In this document: positions 22,616 to 34,049 of the stretch, piece after piece | Position numbering within the stretch: position 1 is the stretch's first letter | Layout: the number at the start of each line of letters is the position of its first letter | Assembly: GCA_927349885.1 (NCBI GenBank) | Contig: OV651814.1 | Location: forward strand, 62,179,153 to 62,243,152 | DNA from: Psylliodes chrysocephalus | Taxonomy: Eukaryota > Arthropoda > Insecta > Coleoptera > Chrysomelidae | Direction: 5' to 3' | Length of the DNA: 64,000 nt | Translations under genes and position numbers: made by a program | Notes under the pieces: generated by a model | Told to the model about the DNA's origin: nothing | Seen by the model: the letters and a program-made list of their open reading frames with translations, nothing else | The model's database searches: none

Positions 22616-22687
22616 TGGCGCTGCTGTTGAAACTATAAATTTGGTTGGAAGAAAAGTAATATATAGACGTAGACGAATCACGCCATA

Positions 22688-23533
22688 ATGGCTAGTTTCG
22701 GAGTGAAATTGCCTCCAGATTTTGATATACAAAGTCAAAATGCCGCACAAGATTGGAAATTTTGGAAGTCAACATTTAATGACTATCTTGTAGCAACGGG
22801 ATAGAATGAAGCAGAATACCGGGTTAAGTTATCAATTTTAAGAAATATTATCGGTGTTGAATCCGTTGAATCCGTAATGACAACGTTAGATATCCCTGAG
22901 CAGGATAGAAACAATTTTCAAGCAGTGATACAAAACATTGACAGGTACGTTAACCCCAGAGAGAACGAAGTGTATGAACGATATAACTTCTTAAGAAGAA
23001 CACAAAAAGAATGCGAGCCATTCGAACACTTCTTGACAGAATGTCGGCAGCTGATAAAATCATGTAACTATAACACCTTAGACCCAAACGAATCACACGA
23101 AAATAAAGCGTTGAGAGACAAAATCGTTATGGGGATAAGAGATCCAACTACACGTAAAGCAATGTTAAGAATAGAAAAACCAACTTTAGAAAAGGTTATT
23201 ACTATATGACGAACAAGCGAAAAAAGTAAAATACATAATCAAGAAATGCAACCAAAAACCGAAAGTGAAAACCACAATGAAATAAAGAAAAGAAACCGCA
23301 GTATGTCATCAAGACAAAATAACGATGATGGTAAATTTAGATGCCGAAGATGCCAGACAGTACATGGACCAAGAGAATGCCCTGCATATAAGAAAAAATG
23401 TGATAAATGTGGGTTATTAAATCATTTTGCAGCTGCATGCAGAGTAAAAAATGTTAAAAATCTTGATGAACTATATGATGGACAGAGTAGCTGTTCAAGT
23501 GATAATGAAATATACAGTTCAACAAATTTCTAG
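22688..23533 (+). pseudogene. gypsy gag: capsid-like part and zinc knuckles
   Basis: Gag starts at ATG 22688 (MASFGVKLPPDFDIQ) with one stop at 22,802-22,804. It continues through a capsid-like region (FEHFLTECRQLIKSC) and, after a TGA at about 23,207, a basic stretch ending in CRRCQTVHGPRECPA and CDKCGLLNHFAAAC. The second is a CCHC zinc knuckle of nucleocapsid type. The frame ends at TAG 23530-23532, exactly where an IS630-like transposon is inserted at TA. Removing that transposon leaves gag and protease in the same frame, separated by the TAG only. Confidence 0.85.
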
Positions 23534-23736
23534 AGGCTTTCGACGGCTAGACGGAGAAAGCACTACTGAGAGGCATCGGTTGGCGGGGCCGACGGATTTA
23601 CGCAATGAAAGTACACTCTGCGCATCAAGTATTTCACTATTTTATTCAGACGTAAATGTCAGATGTAAATTTCGCTAAAACATTTCTTTTTTTTCGTTTG
23701 TGTTTTTTGCTCATTACAGTTTAATAGAACCTAAGT

Positions 23737-24894
23737 ATGGAGTTTAATAGCAAATTAAGAGGCCGCGTGATTAACAGTCAATCTCGCGAAATAATAGCCA
23801 ATGTTGTAGAGTTTATGAGAAGAGAAGGAAACTTTAATTCACCTTCAATACCATTTAAAAATGTAAATGATCGTGTTGCTGCAGCCACAGGAGTATCTAA
23901 AAACACTGTCGTCCGCATTTCTGGAGAGAAAAAAAGAATCGATAACCGTGAGATATCGGAATTTTCATCACCAAGAAAAACCATTAAAAAACCAAAAACA
24001 GTTAATGATATAGATGAAGCTGACAAAGGTATTTTAAAAAGAATTATTCTGTTCATGTTAATCTCGGAAAATATTGTTCCAACATTAAACACAATTCTGA
24101 CTAAATTTAAAGAAGCTAAAGGGTACAAAGGAAGCTATGAAAGTTTAAGAAAAATAATAAAGTCGCTAGGATTTCGTTGGCGGAAAACAAAAACAAACAG
24201 AAAAATATTAATGGAAAGGTTTGATATTCAAAAGCTACGTTTAGACTATCTGATTCGTTTAAAAAGTTATCGAGCAGAGGGCCGTCCAATTGTCTACTTA
24301 GATGAAACATACATTCATGCCTCCCACACACACCAGAAAGCTTGGAGTGATAATTCAAATGAGGGATTAAAGAAACCAATTAATAAAGGTGATAGACTAA
24401 TTATTGTCCATGCAGGAGGTGAAATGGGCTTTATTCCGAATGCCCGGTTAATTTTCAAATCTGGAACCAAAAGTGGAGACTACCACGATGAAATAAATTT
24501 TAATAATTTTTCTAAATGGTTGAAAGAAAAGCTGTTTCCGAACCTCCCTCCAAGAAGCGTCATTATTGTTGATAATGCTCCTTACCATAATGTCCAGGTA
24601 AATAAAGCACCAACGTCAACTTCTAAAAATAATATTGCTTACGAAGAGGATATGCTCAAAACGCAATTATACAGTTTAGTGCTATTGCATAAGTCACGAT
24701 TTAAGAGGTATGCAATTGAAGAAATGATAAATGAACATGGTTTTAGTTGTTTGCGTTTGCCACCGTATCATTCCGATCTTAATCCGATCGAATTAGTGTG
24801 GGCATCATTGAAACAATATGTAGCTAGTAACAACACTACATTTCAAGTTGTTTTTGACTTATTTCGACGTAAATCACAACAACACACTTTTTAA
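23737..24894 (+). CDS. IS630/Tc1/mariner-type transposase with a long second-Asp-to-Glu spacing
   Basis: A 385-residue frame. N-terminal half: helix-turn-helix-like DNA-binding region (VNDRVAAATGVSKNTVVRIS, residues about 46-65) and a second one around YESLRKIIKSLGFRWRK. Catalytic core: YLDETYIH (about residue 190), IIVDNAPYHNV (about 280), and LPPYHSDLNPIELVWASLK (Glu about 353). The triad Asp-Asp-Glu is complete, with 72 residues between the second Asp and Glu, far more than the 34 of classical Tc1. Long spacings are reported for the Sailor (DD82E) group, the closest relative I can name. Translation stops with RRKSQQHTF; an expected further C-terminal tail cannot be read in frame, so the copy may be slightly truncated. 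It could still encode an active enzyme. Confidence 0.85.
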   Translation: MEFNSKLRGRVINSQSREIIANVVEFMRREGNFNSPSIPFKNVNDRVAAATGVSKNTVVRISGEKKRIDNREISEFSSPRKTIKKPKTVNDIDEADKGILKRIILFMLISENIVPTLNTILTKFKEAKGYKGSYESLRKIIKSLGFRWRKTKTNRKILMERFDIQKLRLDYLIRLKSYRAEGRPIVYLDETYIHASHTHQKAWSDNSNEGLKKPINKGDRLIIVHAGGEMGFIPNARLIFKSGTKSGDYHDEINFNNFSKWLKEKLFPNLPPRSVIIVDNAPYHNVQVNKAPTSTSKNNIAYEEDMLKTQLYSLVLLHKSRFKRYAIEEMINEHGFSCLRLPPYHSDLNPIELVWASLKQYVASNNTTFQVVFDLFRRKSQQHTF

Positions 24895-25568
24895 TAAAGC
24901 AAACAAGTGTTAAGAGGTATATGTACGTGTAAACTACAATTACAAAAAATTGATATGAAACCCATGAAACCACCAACAAAAATGTAAAGCTAGCTTCCGT
25001 ACTAGAACATGGTGTCATTCGTCGAGATAATTTATCGTTTTGTTTAATAGATCAAGAAATGTAAATATTTTTTATAAAATTATAAGAGAAATAAATTTTT
25101 TTCTAAATAGTATAGTTTATTATTTTGTAGAAAAAAAAAATTTCGAAAATTTTAGTAATCTTTCAGAAACAACCGTTATTAATAATAGGTACCATTTTCC
25201 TTAATAAGGTAGAAATAAAATATAAACTATTTCCACGATTTACAAAGGCCTACAAAAAAATTATAGGTATTTTCCGCTATCCTATAAAATTTATATTTTC
25301 TAACTCAATTTCAAAAGGTTGAAGGAATTCCAAAACACCTTTTATGGCATAATAATTATTTTCAATTCTACATACTATCTTTAGCTGCTTTTGAAAAACG
25401 TTCTAAGAAAGTCCAATCAGACCAATTTAATCCCTAAACTATTCCACACTTTTAAAATTTAATTACCTAAAAATATTAAAAACTATTTAAAATAACTTGT
25501 TTAGCAGACTGTACAATAGCTATCTTAGTCACACGTAGCGCGTCCTCTGTCTGGGCGTCGAACACCTC
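24895..25568. other. 3' noncoding part of the IS630-like transposon
   Basis: AT-rich sequence with AATAAA-like signals (25,088) and the right TIR at the end. No other frame was recognised. Confidence 0.5.
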
Positions 25569-25570
25569 TA

Positions 25571-27200
25571 GAAATTTGATGAACTGTATGTAAAAAATGT
25601 CACTTATATTAAAAATGTAGAATTTGAAAAAGGTAAAGGTATGTGGGAAGAGCTTATTAAAATCGAAGACAAAAAATGCAAGGTTAAATTAGATACTGGA
25701 GCTGAGGTAAGTATTATGCCTTTAAATTTGTTTAAAAAAGTAAATAGGCAATTTAAGATAAGAAAAACTAATAAAATATTGAAAGCATTTAAAGGCTCAA
25801 AAATAAACCCAGTTGGGGTTGTAAATTTAAATTGTAAGTATAAAAATCATGAAGTATATGAAGACTTCATGATAGTTGATGGTTCTGATCAAATTTTACT
25901 GGGTGGTCAGGCATGTATTAGGCTTAATTTAGTTAAACGAGTAAAGAGTAATGAAGTGTTAAAACCAAATATAGGAAAACAAAAAATCATTGAGCAAAAT
26001 ATAGATGTGTTTACAGGACCAGGTAGATTTCTTGGAACTCATACGATTACAACTGTACCAAAGTTTGAACCAGTTTGCTATCCTCCAGTTAAGGTTCCAT
26101 ATGCAATAAAAAATGCACTAGAAAAAGAGTTAAAGAGATTAGTAGATAGAGAAGCTATTTGTAAAGTTGACAAAATTGATTGCCGCGCTAGTATTAATCG
26201 GTTAGTAATTGTAGAAAAAACTAACGGTAATTTAAGGTTATGTTTAGATTCGTTTGATCTCAATAAACTGTCAGGCAACCGAGGCTGATGAAATATGTAA
26301 TAATATCGCAGGTAAAAAATATTTTACAGTATTTGATTTAGCAGAGGGGTTCCATCACTTAAAATTAGACGAATAATCGTCATGGAAATGTTGTTTTAAT
26401 ATACCATTCGGAATTTATAGATACAATGTGTTACCATATGGATTATCCAATTCGCAGGATATATTCCAAGAACAAGTAGAAAAGATGTTTGGAGACATTT
26501 CCAATGTGATGGTATGTCATGATGATATGATTGCTGCAGGAGCAACAGAAGAAGAGCATGATCAAGCTGTAGATGAGATAATTGAAAGGGCTAGACAGGT
26601 AAGAGCTCATTTTAATAAAGATAAATTTCAATATAAATCTGCTCAAGCTAAATTTATGGGACAGATTTTTTCTAAAAGGGGAATGGAAATAGATTCTGAT
26701 AGAGTAGAATCTTTAATTAAACTAGCAAGTCCGAGTAATAAACAAGAATTGCAACGAATAATTGGTTCATTCAATTATGTTAGGCGGTATATACCTGAAA
26801 TGTCAGAATATTTGAATCCTATTTGTCAATTATTAAAGTGTAATGTTGAGTTTCAATGGATAGAGATTCATGAAGCAGCATTCAAGAAATTAAAGGATAT
26901 AATAACTGAAGCACCATCACTAGTCCCATTTGACCCTAATAAAAAAATAATATTTTAATGTGACAGTTCTAAAAATGGTATTGGGGCATGTATGTTCCAA
27001 GAATATGATAAAACAATAAAATTAGTAGCATGTGCATCACGTTCAATGAACGATTGTGAATTAAATTATAGCCAAACTATAAAGGAGTTGCTTGGACAAG
27101 AACCCATTTTAGTGCTTGTAGGGTTTAAAAAGTTTTTAAATTTGTTTGTCTTAATTGTTCGTCCGTTCGTGAAATATTTTAATAATTTTAATTAATAGTT
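25571..27200 (+). pseudogene. gypsy pol: protease, reverse transcriptase, RNase H (truncated before integrase)
   Basis: From 25,571 the frame reads KFDELYVKNV and, at 25,641, MWEELIKIEDK. The aspartic protease motif LDTGAEVSIMP follows (about 25,690), with ILLGGQACIRLNL downstream. The RT region has NLRLCLDSFDLNK, YFTVFDLAEGFHHLKLDE (about 26,320), YGLSNSQDIFQ and VCHDDMI (about 26,512) in place of the usual YxDDI. It then runs through FMGQIFSKRGME and IIGSFNYVRRYIPEMSEYL. RNase H begins at CDSSKNGIGACMFQE and ends near FKKFLNLF. Stops or frameshifts at about 26,275, 26,376 and 26,956 kill it. There is no integrase and no 3' LTR. The type resembles insect gypsy copies often labelled 'K02A2.6-like'. 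Confidence 0.9.
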
Positions 27201-27460
27201 TTAGACCTACTTTTGTTTATGTGTTTTGACATCAACTTTTTGTTGCAACTATTGTTTTTTATATTTTTTTTATGTATTTTAAAAAATACTCGCATACTTG
27301 TTTTTACACCGACCCTGGGATAATTCTCTTAGCTTAGTCTTAAATAGATGAGTAATTACGGGTGAGTTCTTGATATTTGACAACTTTCATATTAAAATGT
27401 TTAAACCCACTTTATTAGTTATGAGCTCATTCGTTTTTCCTCTCTATTTTTAGACCTTAC

Positions 27461-27500
27461 CTGATGATGAGGATCTGATCCTCGAAACCGGTCGTAATAA
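27461..27500 (+). ncRNA. Hammerhead-ribozyme-like core, probably from a Penelope-like element
   Basis: CTGATGA at 27461 is followed by the perfect hairpin GAGGATctgATCCTC and then GAAAC (27,483). TTAC just before the core can pair with GTAA after the TC that follows ACCGG (stem I). ACCGGT is self-complementary, allowing a very short stem III or a dimer. The layout stem I - CUGAUGA - stem II - GAAA - stem III - UC - stem I is that of hammerhead ribozymes, known in Penelope-like retroelements. One extra U sits between CUGAUGA and stem II. No Penelope coding sequence is adjacent. Confidence 0.45.
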
Positions 27501-27569
27501 AATACTCTTGTGAGATCCTAAGGACCACCCTCGTTTGATTTACCTTCTTGAAATTTAAAAATGTTGGTT

Positions 27570-29088
27570 CTTAAAATTTACGTTTGAGATGGGCCTATAA
27601 ATGTAATATTACAATTAGAAATTGTGCGTTTATAATGAATTCTGCCAGGTAAAGACATGTTTAAGCATCAAAATACCTTTACTTGATTTTAAATAATCCT
27701 ATATAACTTATATCTAAACTAAAATAAATAGTAGTTTCACTTACATGTTTTTGTCGACAACCAAAACCATAACATAACCACACATTTGTTTGATTTTGAT
27801 GTTATTTGTGACAGAGCGTGGGGGCCCGCTGTAGCGGGCAGCCAACAGTCATACAGCGGGCAGAAAGCCATCTTCACATAGCACAAATAACTAAGTATAG
27901 GCATGTTTTTTTTTAATTTGCAGTAATATATGAATTAAAGTTTTTGAAACAACACTGTTTGTGTGTTACTGAACGAGATTTTATTAAATTATTCAATGTG
28001 CTTTAAATTTTAATACAATTATGCTATTGTAAAACGGACCTCAGAGCACCCAAGCGCGGAGTTGCATGCGCAGAAACGTGTTTACGTATTGTGCATATGA
28101 TAAAAACCCCCGTGCTACAATAGCCGAACTTGGATGGTTATTAGCTATAGTTGGACCCGGTAGATGGGGGGCTGTTGTAAAGATCCACGTCTGTGGCAGG
28201 ACAACGTATGTCCTTCAGATCTGCTGATTAAGACATACACGTAGGTTGAAATACATAATTACATAAAATGACTTGCAAAGATTAAGACTGACAAGAGTAG
28301 TATATGAAGTAAAGAGTTAAAAGTATTTTAATTAAGACACACCAATATTATAAGATAAAGTAAATAATATCAGTTTATACCTTTAAAGAAAAGATTACTG
28401 AACATTTGTTTACAGTGTTATAATAATCACATGATATAAAACGTTACTCATTTCCCAAGCTTTGTTATTCCTAATTTTGATATTTGTAATATTATTAACA
28501 ACTAAATTTAGAACAATTGATACAGAAATATAACATGTAGGCGTCATAGAATTTAATTGCATTTATACACAATGGCGTCGCATTTAAATTAACAGATAAT
28601 AATTGAATTTTCATATATGAATTAATTTCTATTATTTAAAGTATAATTATGAATATTGTGAGCGCAGTCAAACCGACAATTTCAAATATTATTTCCACAT
28701 AATATTACATATAAAGTTAGTTTATGTATATCATAGACGTTGCAATTGGGGTATATTCAACGGGTTCATCTTATTGTCACATTTTTTTAATGCTGTTTCA
28801 CTTGCATATATAGTCGTTGAAAAGGTTTTTCCAGTCCAACCGGTATCCGATTTGCTAATTTATGTGACCGATTTGAATCTTCAACGAATCGAAGAAAACA
28901 TTCTGACTCATACAGATATTTAGAACTTAAACGCATCTCAAAATAGTCTATAAGTTTTCGAGAAATCATCAGTTATTGAATTGACAACAAAGTATATAAA
29001 TTATTTGGAATTTTTAAGCTCTTGCATATCTTTTATCGCGGGCTTTGAGCGCGGCGACCGAATCAAGAAATTCTGTAACAAAAATAAA
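27570..29088. other. No gene recognised
   Basis: Contains repeated CAGCGGGCAG words (27,830-27,865) and a more GC-rich block at 28,030-28,230 of unknown origin. A 60-codon frame on the minus strand at 28,787-28,969 has no family features. Confidence 0.4.
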
Positions 29089-30987
29089 CCTAACACTGAT
29101 TTTTGAGATACAGGGAGTTAAACTTAAGAAATACCACTTTTTTGATAACGGTTATTTCAAGAAAAAGCTAATCAATTATAATTTTTCGTGCCAAATCTTA
29201 TTGTAACATATTTTGGCATTCTAAGAATATAAAAAGGGGACAAAAATTAGTTGAGCAACAAATAAGTAAGGACATGTTATTGATAATTACTTTTATTGTC
29301 CTAGAATGTGAAAATATTTACTAAAAAATAAATTATCGCTATATTTATCATGTCCAATGATAATACAAAATATAATAGGTGCCATTTAGACAGGGTGATT
29401 CGTAAATATCGACATAGGCTAATATATATTTTTTTTATAAGTATTAATGTGAAACGCAGCATTTTTACGGGACTTTTGTATATTAACCATGTGTATAATT
29501 ATCCAATTCATTGACTACATGGTGATATATTAAATTAATTTATCGAATGTTGTAACGTGATACTTGATATTTTATCTATTTGTTATAATGTGTTTAATAT
29601 CAATTGATTTTGGGCGTGGGTTAGGTTATTAAATAACTCGAATAACTTTGAAAAAGAAGTTGGGCACTACTATATTTAAAACTAACTATACTTGACTTAA
29701 GATTAGTGATAAAAATATAGAAAATCACTAACCATTAACAAATTATATTTAAACCAAGTTTTAGATAAGGTAGTAGCAAATTCTAATTCACATAGTTTCA
29801 CTAAATTTAAATTTAAGATGATTTATTTAAAAGCACTTATCTGATGTAAAAAGGAGGTAATATAGGGAATGTTATCGCATGGTATATCTTCAGGCAACTT
29901 CAAAGGGATTCGGTATCCTTATTCGTAATTCTGCGATTTGAACGATCTCGTGATATTTGGTATTTTAACTTAACTCGAAACGTGTAGATCTTTTATAGAT
30001 GAACCAAATCACGGTCTTGAGATTTTACCAAAACCAAAACAAACTTCTAGGTATAAAAATCATAAAACTTCTTGAAAGGAATTCAAAACTTTTTGATAGG
30101 AATTCAAATAAACCGTCTAGATATAAATGCAAATAAACTGTCTTGAAAGGAATTCAGATATTCTAGAAATAATTCCACATAAATCGTCTAGATATAGCCA
30201 TGCTAAAAAGAAAGGGAAATAGGACATTTCAACAGGACTTACAGAAGATTTTGGGTGATTTACACAAAGTGATTCGATTTTTTTAATGAATGTAAAACTC
30301 GGTATTTGTGGTATTTTGTGCATTTCCTATAATATTAACATGTTAATTAAATAAGTGGTATTTTTGACACCCTGTATTTTAAAAACCAATCATATAAAAA
30401 AGCTTTACTATTAAAAATATCTATAACAGGATGAATGATACGCCAGTGAAAAACTATGTATAATTTTACAGGATTAATCAAAAAGTATAAGGTACTTAAA
30501 AAAAATGGTTTTTAGACGCATTCAATAAATTAACTATCAATATATTTATTAAATCACCCTGTAGTCAATGAACAGGATAATTATACATATGGTAAATACA
30601 CAAAATTTCCGTAAAAATACTGCGTTTCACATTGATACTATAAAAAAATATATTGGCTTATGGCGTTATGTACGAATCACCCTGTATAAATGGTACCTAA
30701 TATTTTTTTGTATTATCATTAGACATGATAAATGTAGTAATAATTTATTTTTTATTAATTATTTTTTTTATATTCCAAAACAAAAGTAATTATCAAAAAC
30801 GTGTCCTTACTTATTTGTGGCTCACCTTGTATAGGAAAATAATTTTTGACTCCTTTTCATATCTGTAGAATGCCAAACGATGTTACAATAAGATTAAGCA
30901 CAAAAAAATATAATTGATTAGCTGAAATAACCGTTATCAAATAAGTGGTATTTCTTAATTTTAACGTATCTTAAAAATCAGTCATAG
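29089..30987. mobile_element. 1.9-kb foldback element with arms of about 460 bp
   Basis: Left arm 29089-29548 and right arm 30517-30987 are inverted copies with moderate divergence. Shared words include CTGATTTTTGAGATAC/CTGATTTTTAAGATAC at the outer ends, GTGAAACGCAG, and ACAGGGTGATTCGTA. The interior (29,566-30,200) is a different repeat that recurs at 48,672-49,200. No transposase is encoded. Long-TIR foldbacks of this kind may be non-autonomous elements or head-to-head insertions of one repeat; the sequence does not decide. Confidence 0.85.
29566..30200. repeat. Repeat family shared with 48,672-49,200
   Basis: GAAAATCACTAACCATTAA, TTTTAGATAAGGTAG and the flank TTATTTTATCTATTT recur in the same order and orientation near 48,690-48,800. 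The distal part has iterated CTTGAAAGGAATTCAAA units (30,070-30,165). Confidence 0.8.
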
Positions 30988-32810
30988 GATTTAAATGATC
31001 CCATGGACAATATTACCTAAGAGGTCGAGACTTGCAACATATTAAACATTTCTGACATTTAGCAGGTCGCCACTTTTCCATAAGCGGTGTGCGGGATCTT
31101 TTAATGCTTTCTGATAGCAACATTTTTCATAGGAGAACAAAACACTTTACCCTTCTAAATAAAAAACACACTTTTGGTGATCCCATTTATGTCACTTAGA
31201 TACGCCTATGCGTTTAACTTGTTTCAATAAGATGATCAGTGGATTAAATACGAAGCAAAACAACGTTAATCTGGTTTTGTCTCATACAATCCAAACGGGA
31301 ATCATTTCTAGTTTTTAAGATTTTTTTTATCAACCGATTATATGAAAAAGCAGTTGAAATGTAAGAAAAATTAAATTAATTGAAATTTCAGATTTAACCT
31401 ATACATTTTATTGCGCGCAATGAAATATACTCCAGAAGAAATTAAAATTCTCTTCTAATGAAACATCAAATGGTAGAGCTTCTTTTGCTATTTTGCACGC
31501 TCTTACTTTATCAACAAACAAACTGAATTACTCCACACGAGTTTATCCATTGATGATACGTTAAAAAAAATTTACAATGAATTTGTTTATTCACTCTGAT
31601 ATTGATATTAAGTAATTATTGTAAATTTACATGAAACTGACACTCTTAAACTTGTTGACTTAATTTTTTTATTTTATTTAAAAATGTAAGTATTAATTGA
31701 GAGTTACCAGATGGTCAGTACAAAATAGACTATGAAAAAAAATAAACGAAGAATCTATATCATTGACATAAAACTTAAAATAGGATTGTCAGTTACTTCT
31801 AATTAGAATAAACATTTTGAAATTCCATTAATATTCTAAGCGGTTCAAAGGAAGTACGTAGCAAATTGGATTAAAAGCAAGCAAGCTACTTGGTACAGTT
31901 GTTTAGTATATGGTTTATGCATTTTTACCTGCAGCATCAAAAATTTTACCCCCTCGGGTAGGACTTTTACCCCCTTTGTTTTTAAGGGTATATTATTTTT
32001 AGAAAGACCATGTAAACCATTAATTTAAATGTTGGTATCTTTTTAATTAATTCGTAAGTCTGGATTTCAAAAACATATATCCCAACTTTATAGGATCTAC
32101 TATTAGAGCTCTGACGCCATATTTGATTTAAAAGTCATTATACAGTCTTTCAGCACTTAAAGCAATTCTGCTCAAAAAATGTCGATATCTATTAACTGCA
32201 TCATAACAAATATCATGAAACTTGTATCTGGACTGTAAAATGCACCGATATAACCTACGGTAGTCCTAGCACTTGCTTTATTTTAAAGGGTTCAAGTGGT
32301 TCTCTCACTTTTGTCCTTTAAAACTAATTTATAAGCAAAAAACCTAAATTAAAGAGTTTATAAATTATGCGTTTTTGGTATATATGCATCTAAAAAAAAA
32401 AAAAAATATTTGAAAACCTGGCTTTCTTGTCTGGCAACATTATTGCAACAAAGAAATAGCTATTTTTCTACGATCACTATCCAAAGTAGGCCCTTGCGCT
32501 TCGAAATACAACTGCAAAGTTGACGTTTTCTGCGAACTGACATTAAGTGACAGCTCACTGAGCGGAAAACTTCACAGAACTGAAATTTGATTGGATTTGA
32601 TATCAATTCTCACTCAAAATTTACGTTCCGATCATGAGATTCAAAATTGAGGTTTGAGTTTGCGCAGTGAGTATCTGTCAGACATGTCAATTGTCATTTG
32701 TGAAAGTAATTTGAAAATAAATGTAAATGTTTAACCGACCTCAGAAAAGGAGTAGGTTCTCAATTCGTCGGTCTATTTTTTTTTTGTATGTTCAGCGATA
32801 ATTCTTTATA
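30988..32810. other. No gene recognised
   Basis: AT-rich DNA with an A-run at 32,391-32,405 and a duplicated TTTTACCCCCT word near 31,945-31,975. No coding signal seen. Confidence 0.4.
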
Positions 32811-32811
32811 T

Positions 32812-33125
32812 AAATTTGGTCAAGATCAAATAATTTGGTCCATGAGAAAATTCTCAAACTCTTCATTTCTTATTTATGTTTAGCGATAATGGTTTACCAC
32901 TTTATCCAAATTATATGATTCTTTTTTTGTTAGAAATGGGTACCTTAGGGGTGGTCCCATATAAATTTGGTCAAAATAAATAATTGGATTCATCAGAGAT
33001 TCCTCAAACTCTTTATTTTTTATGTATTTAGCCATAATTCTTTGCCACCTTTTTCGATTTCTATGATTCTCTTTTGTAAGTAAGGAGGTACCTCAGGGGT
33101 GGTCCCTTATAAATTTGGTTAAGAT
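32812..33125. repeat. Tandem repeat, about 150-bp unit, two full copies plus part
   Basis: Each unit starts TATAAATTTGGTCAA and ends AGGGGTGGTCCC. Copies start at about 32,812, 32,963 and 33,109; the third breaks off after about 16 bases. Upstream, AGGAGTAGGTTCTCAATTCG is a word often seen in insect dispersed repeats. Confidence 0.85.
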
Positions 33126-34000
33126 ATGGTGATGGCATCTGCATAATTTTAAAGTCAGTTATTTTAAATTTTAAATTTTTATTACTTGTATTAATTTAAA
33201 AACAATTTTTGGGACGATTACAATTTTTATTATATTAATTACATTGTTAGATATTTGTATACTGTCCTGTGTTGTAATAATAAAGGAATTACATCTGAGT
33301 AACTTAACATAAGTAAGTACATTATTTGACATACACTTATTAGCTAAACTACATTATTTTTTTATAAATATGTATATTTAAATCAAGTTTAAAAATAATA
33401 CAGCAGCATAGGTCTAGCCTAGGTCCAATTAATTTATCTGAGTTACTTAATTATAAAATTTAAATGTATTTTATAACGTTATTGTGAAGAAGTCACTTAA
33501 TTTTATTTTTAAATAATTTTAAAAATGTATACTTCAATTAATTCCCGCCTGAGGACATGTAGAAGATCCCCCGTATTTCTGTTTCCCAGGAATTACCGTT
33601 TTTCAACAATTGCGAGTACCCTCATAGATTAAAATATTCCTATAAGTATTTGCCGAAATCCGAATGGGCATTTTGTAGAGTCGATTTCGTATAGTCCTTC
33701 CATTATCAATTGCAGAACACAGTTATGTGGGGAATCATCAATATTTAATATATACGCACGGCACTCATGCCAAATTAAGAAACTTGTACTTGATATATTT
33801 GTGTCAAAATCCATCAACTCCGTTGTTTACCAATGAAAACATAGAATCGTAAACTTAAATGCACTGTATTGGCCAAAGGTTTACGGAGGGCAGGAGTGTT
33901 CGAAAATATTCCTGGAAGACAGTCTGCGATATCAGTGGAGTACTGTCGTGCGGTGTGTTTTCTTTAAATAAATATAAATATGACGTTCTTTAGACCATGA
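33126..34000. other. No intact gene; one coding-like scrap at 33,629-33,817 (minus)
   Basis: The minus strand reads HNCVLQLIMEGLYEID. A close copy, CVLQLIMEELYQLST, is on the plus strand at 35,803-35,847, beyond the transposase relic. The protein is not recognised. The 31-base core of both is an inverted repeat with one mismatch (33690-33720, 35805-35835). Confidence 0.45.
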
Positions 34001-34049
34001 GCGAATGAAGAAAATAAAATTGCACAGTGTAGTGAGATTAAAGGCAGGT

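Larger units (their letters stand above)
23533..25568 (+). mobile_element. IS630/Tc1/mariner-type transposon inserted in gypsy at TA
   Basis: Ends: GAGGCTTTCGACGGCTAGAC at 23533 and, read inward, GAGGTGTTCGACGCCCAGAC from 25568; TIRs are imperfect, about 25 bases. TA flanks both sides (23531-23532 and 25569-25570), the usual duplication of this superfamily. The interrupted gypsy frame resumes right after 25570. One transposase gene is inside. Confidence 0.9.

Noticed and set aside
28787..28969. 60-codon minus-strand frame
   Set aside because: Short, no conserved motif, no relation to the nearby foldback.
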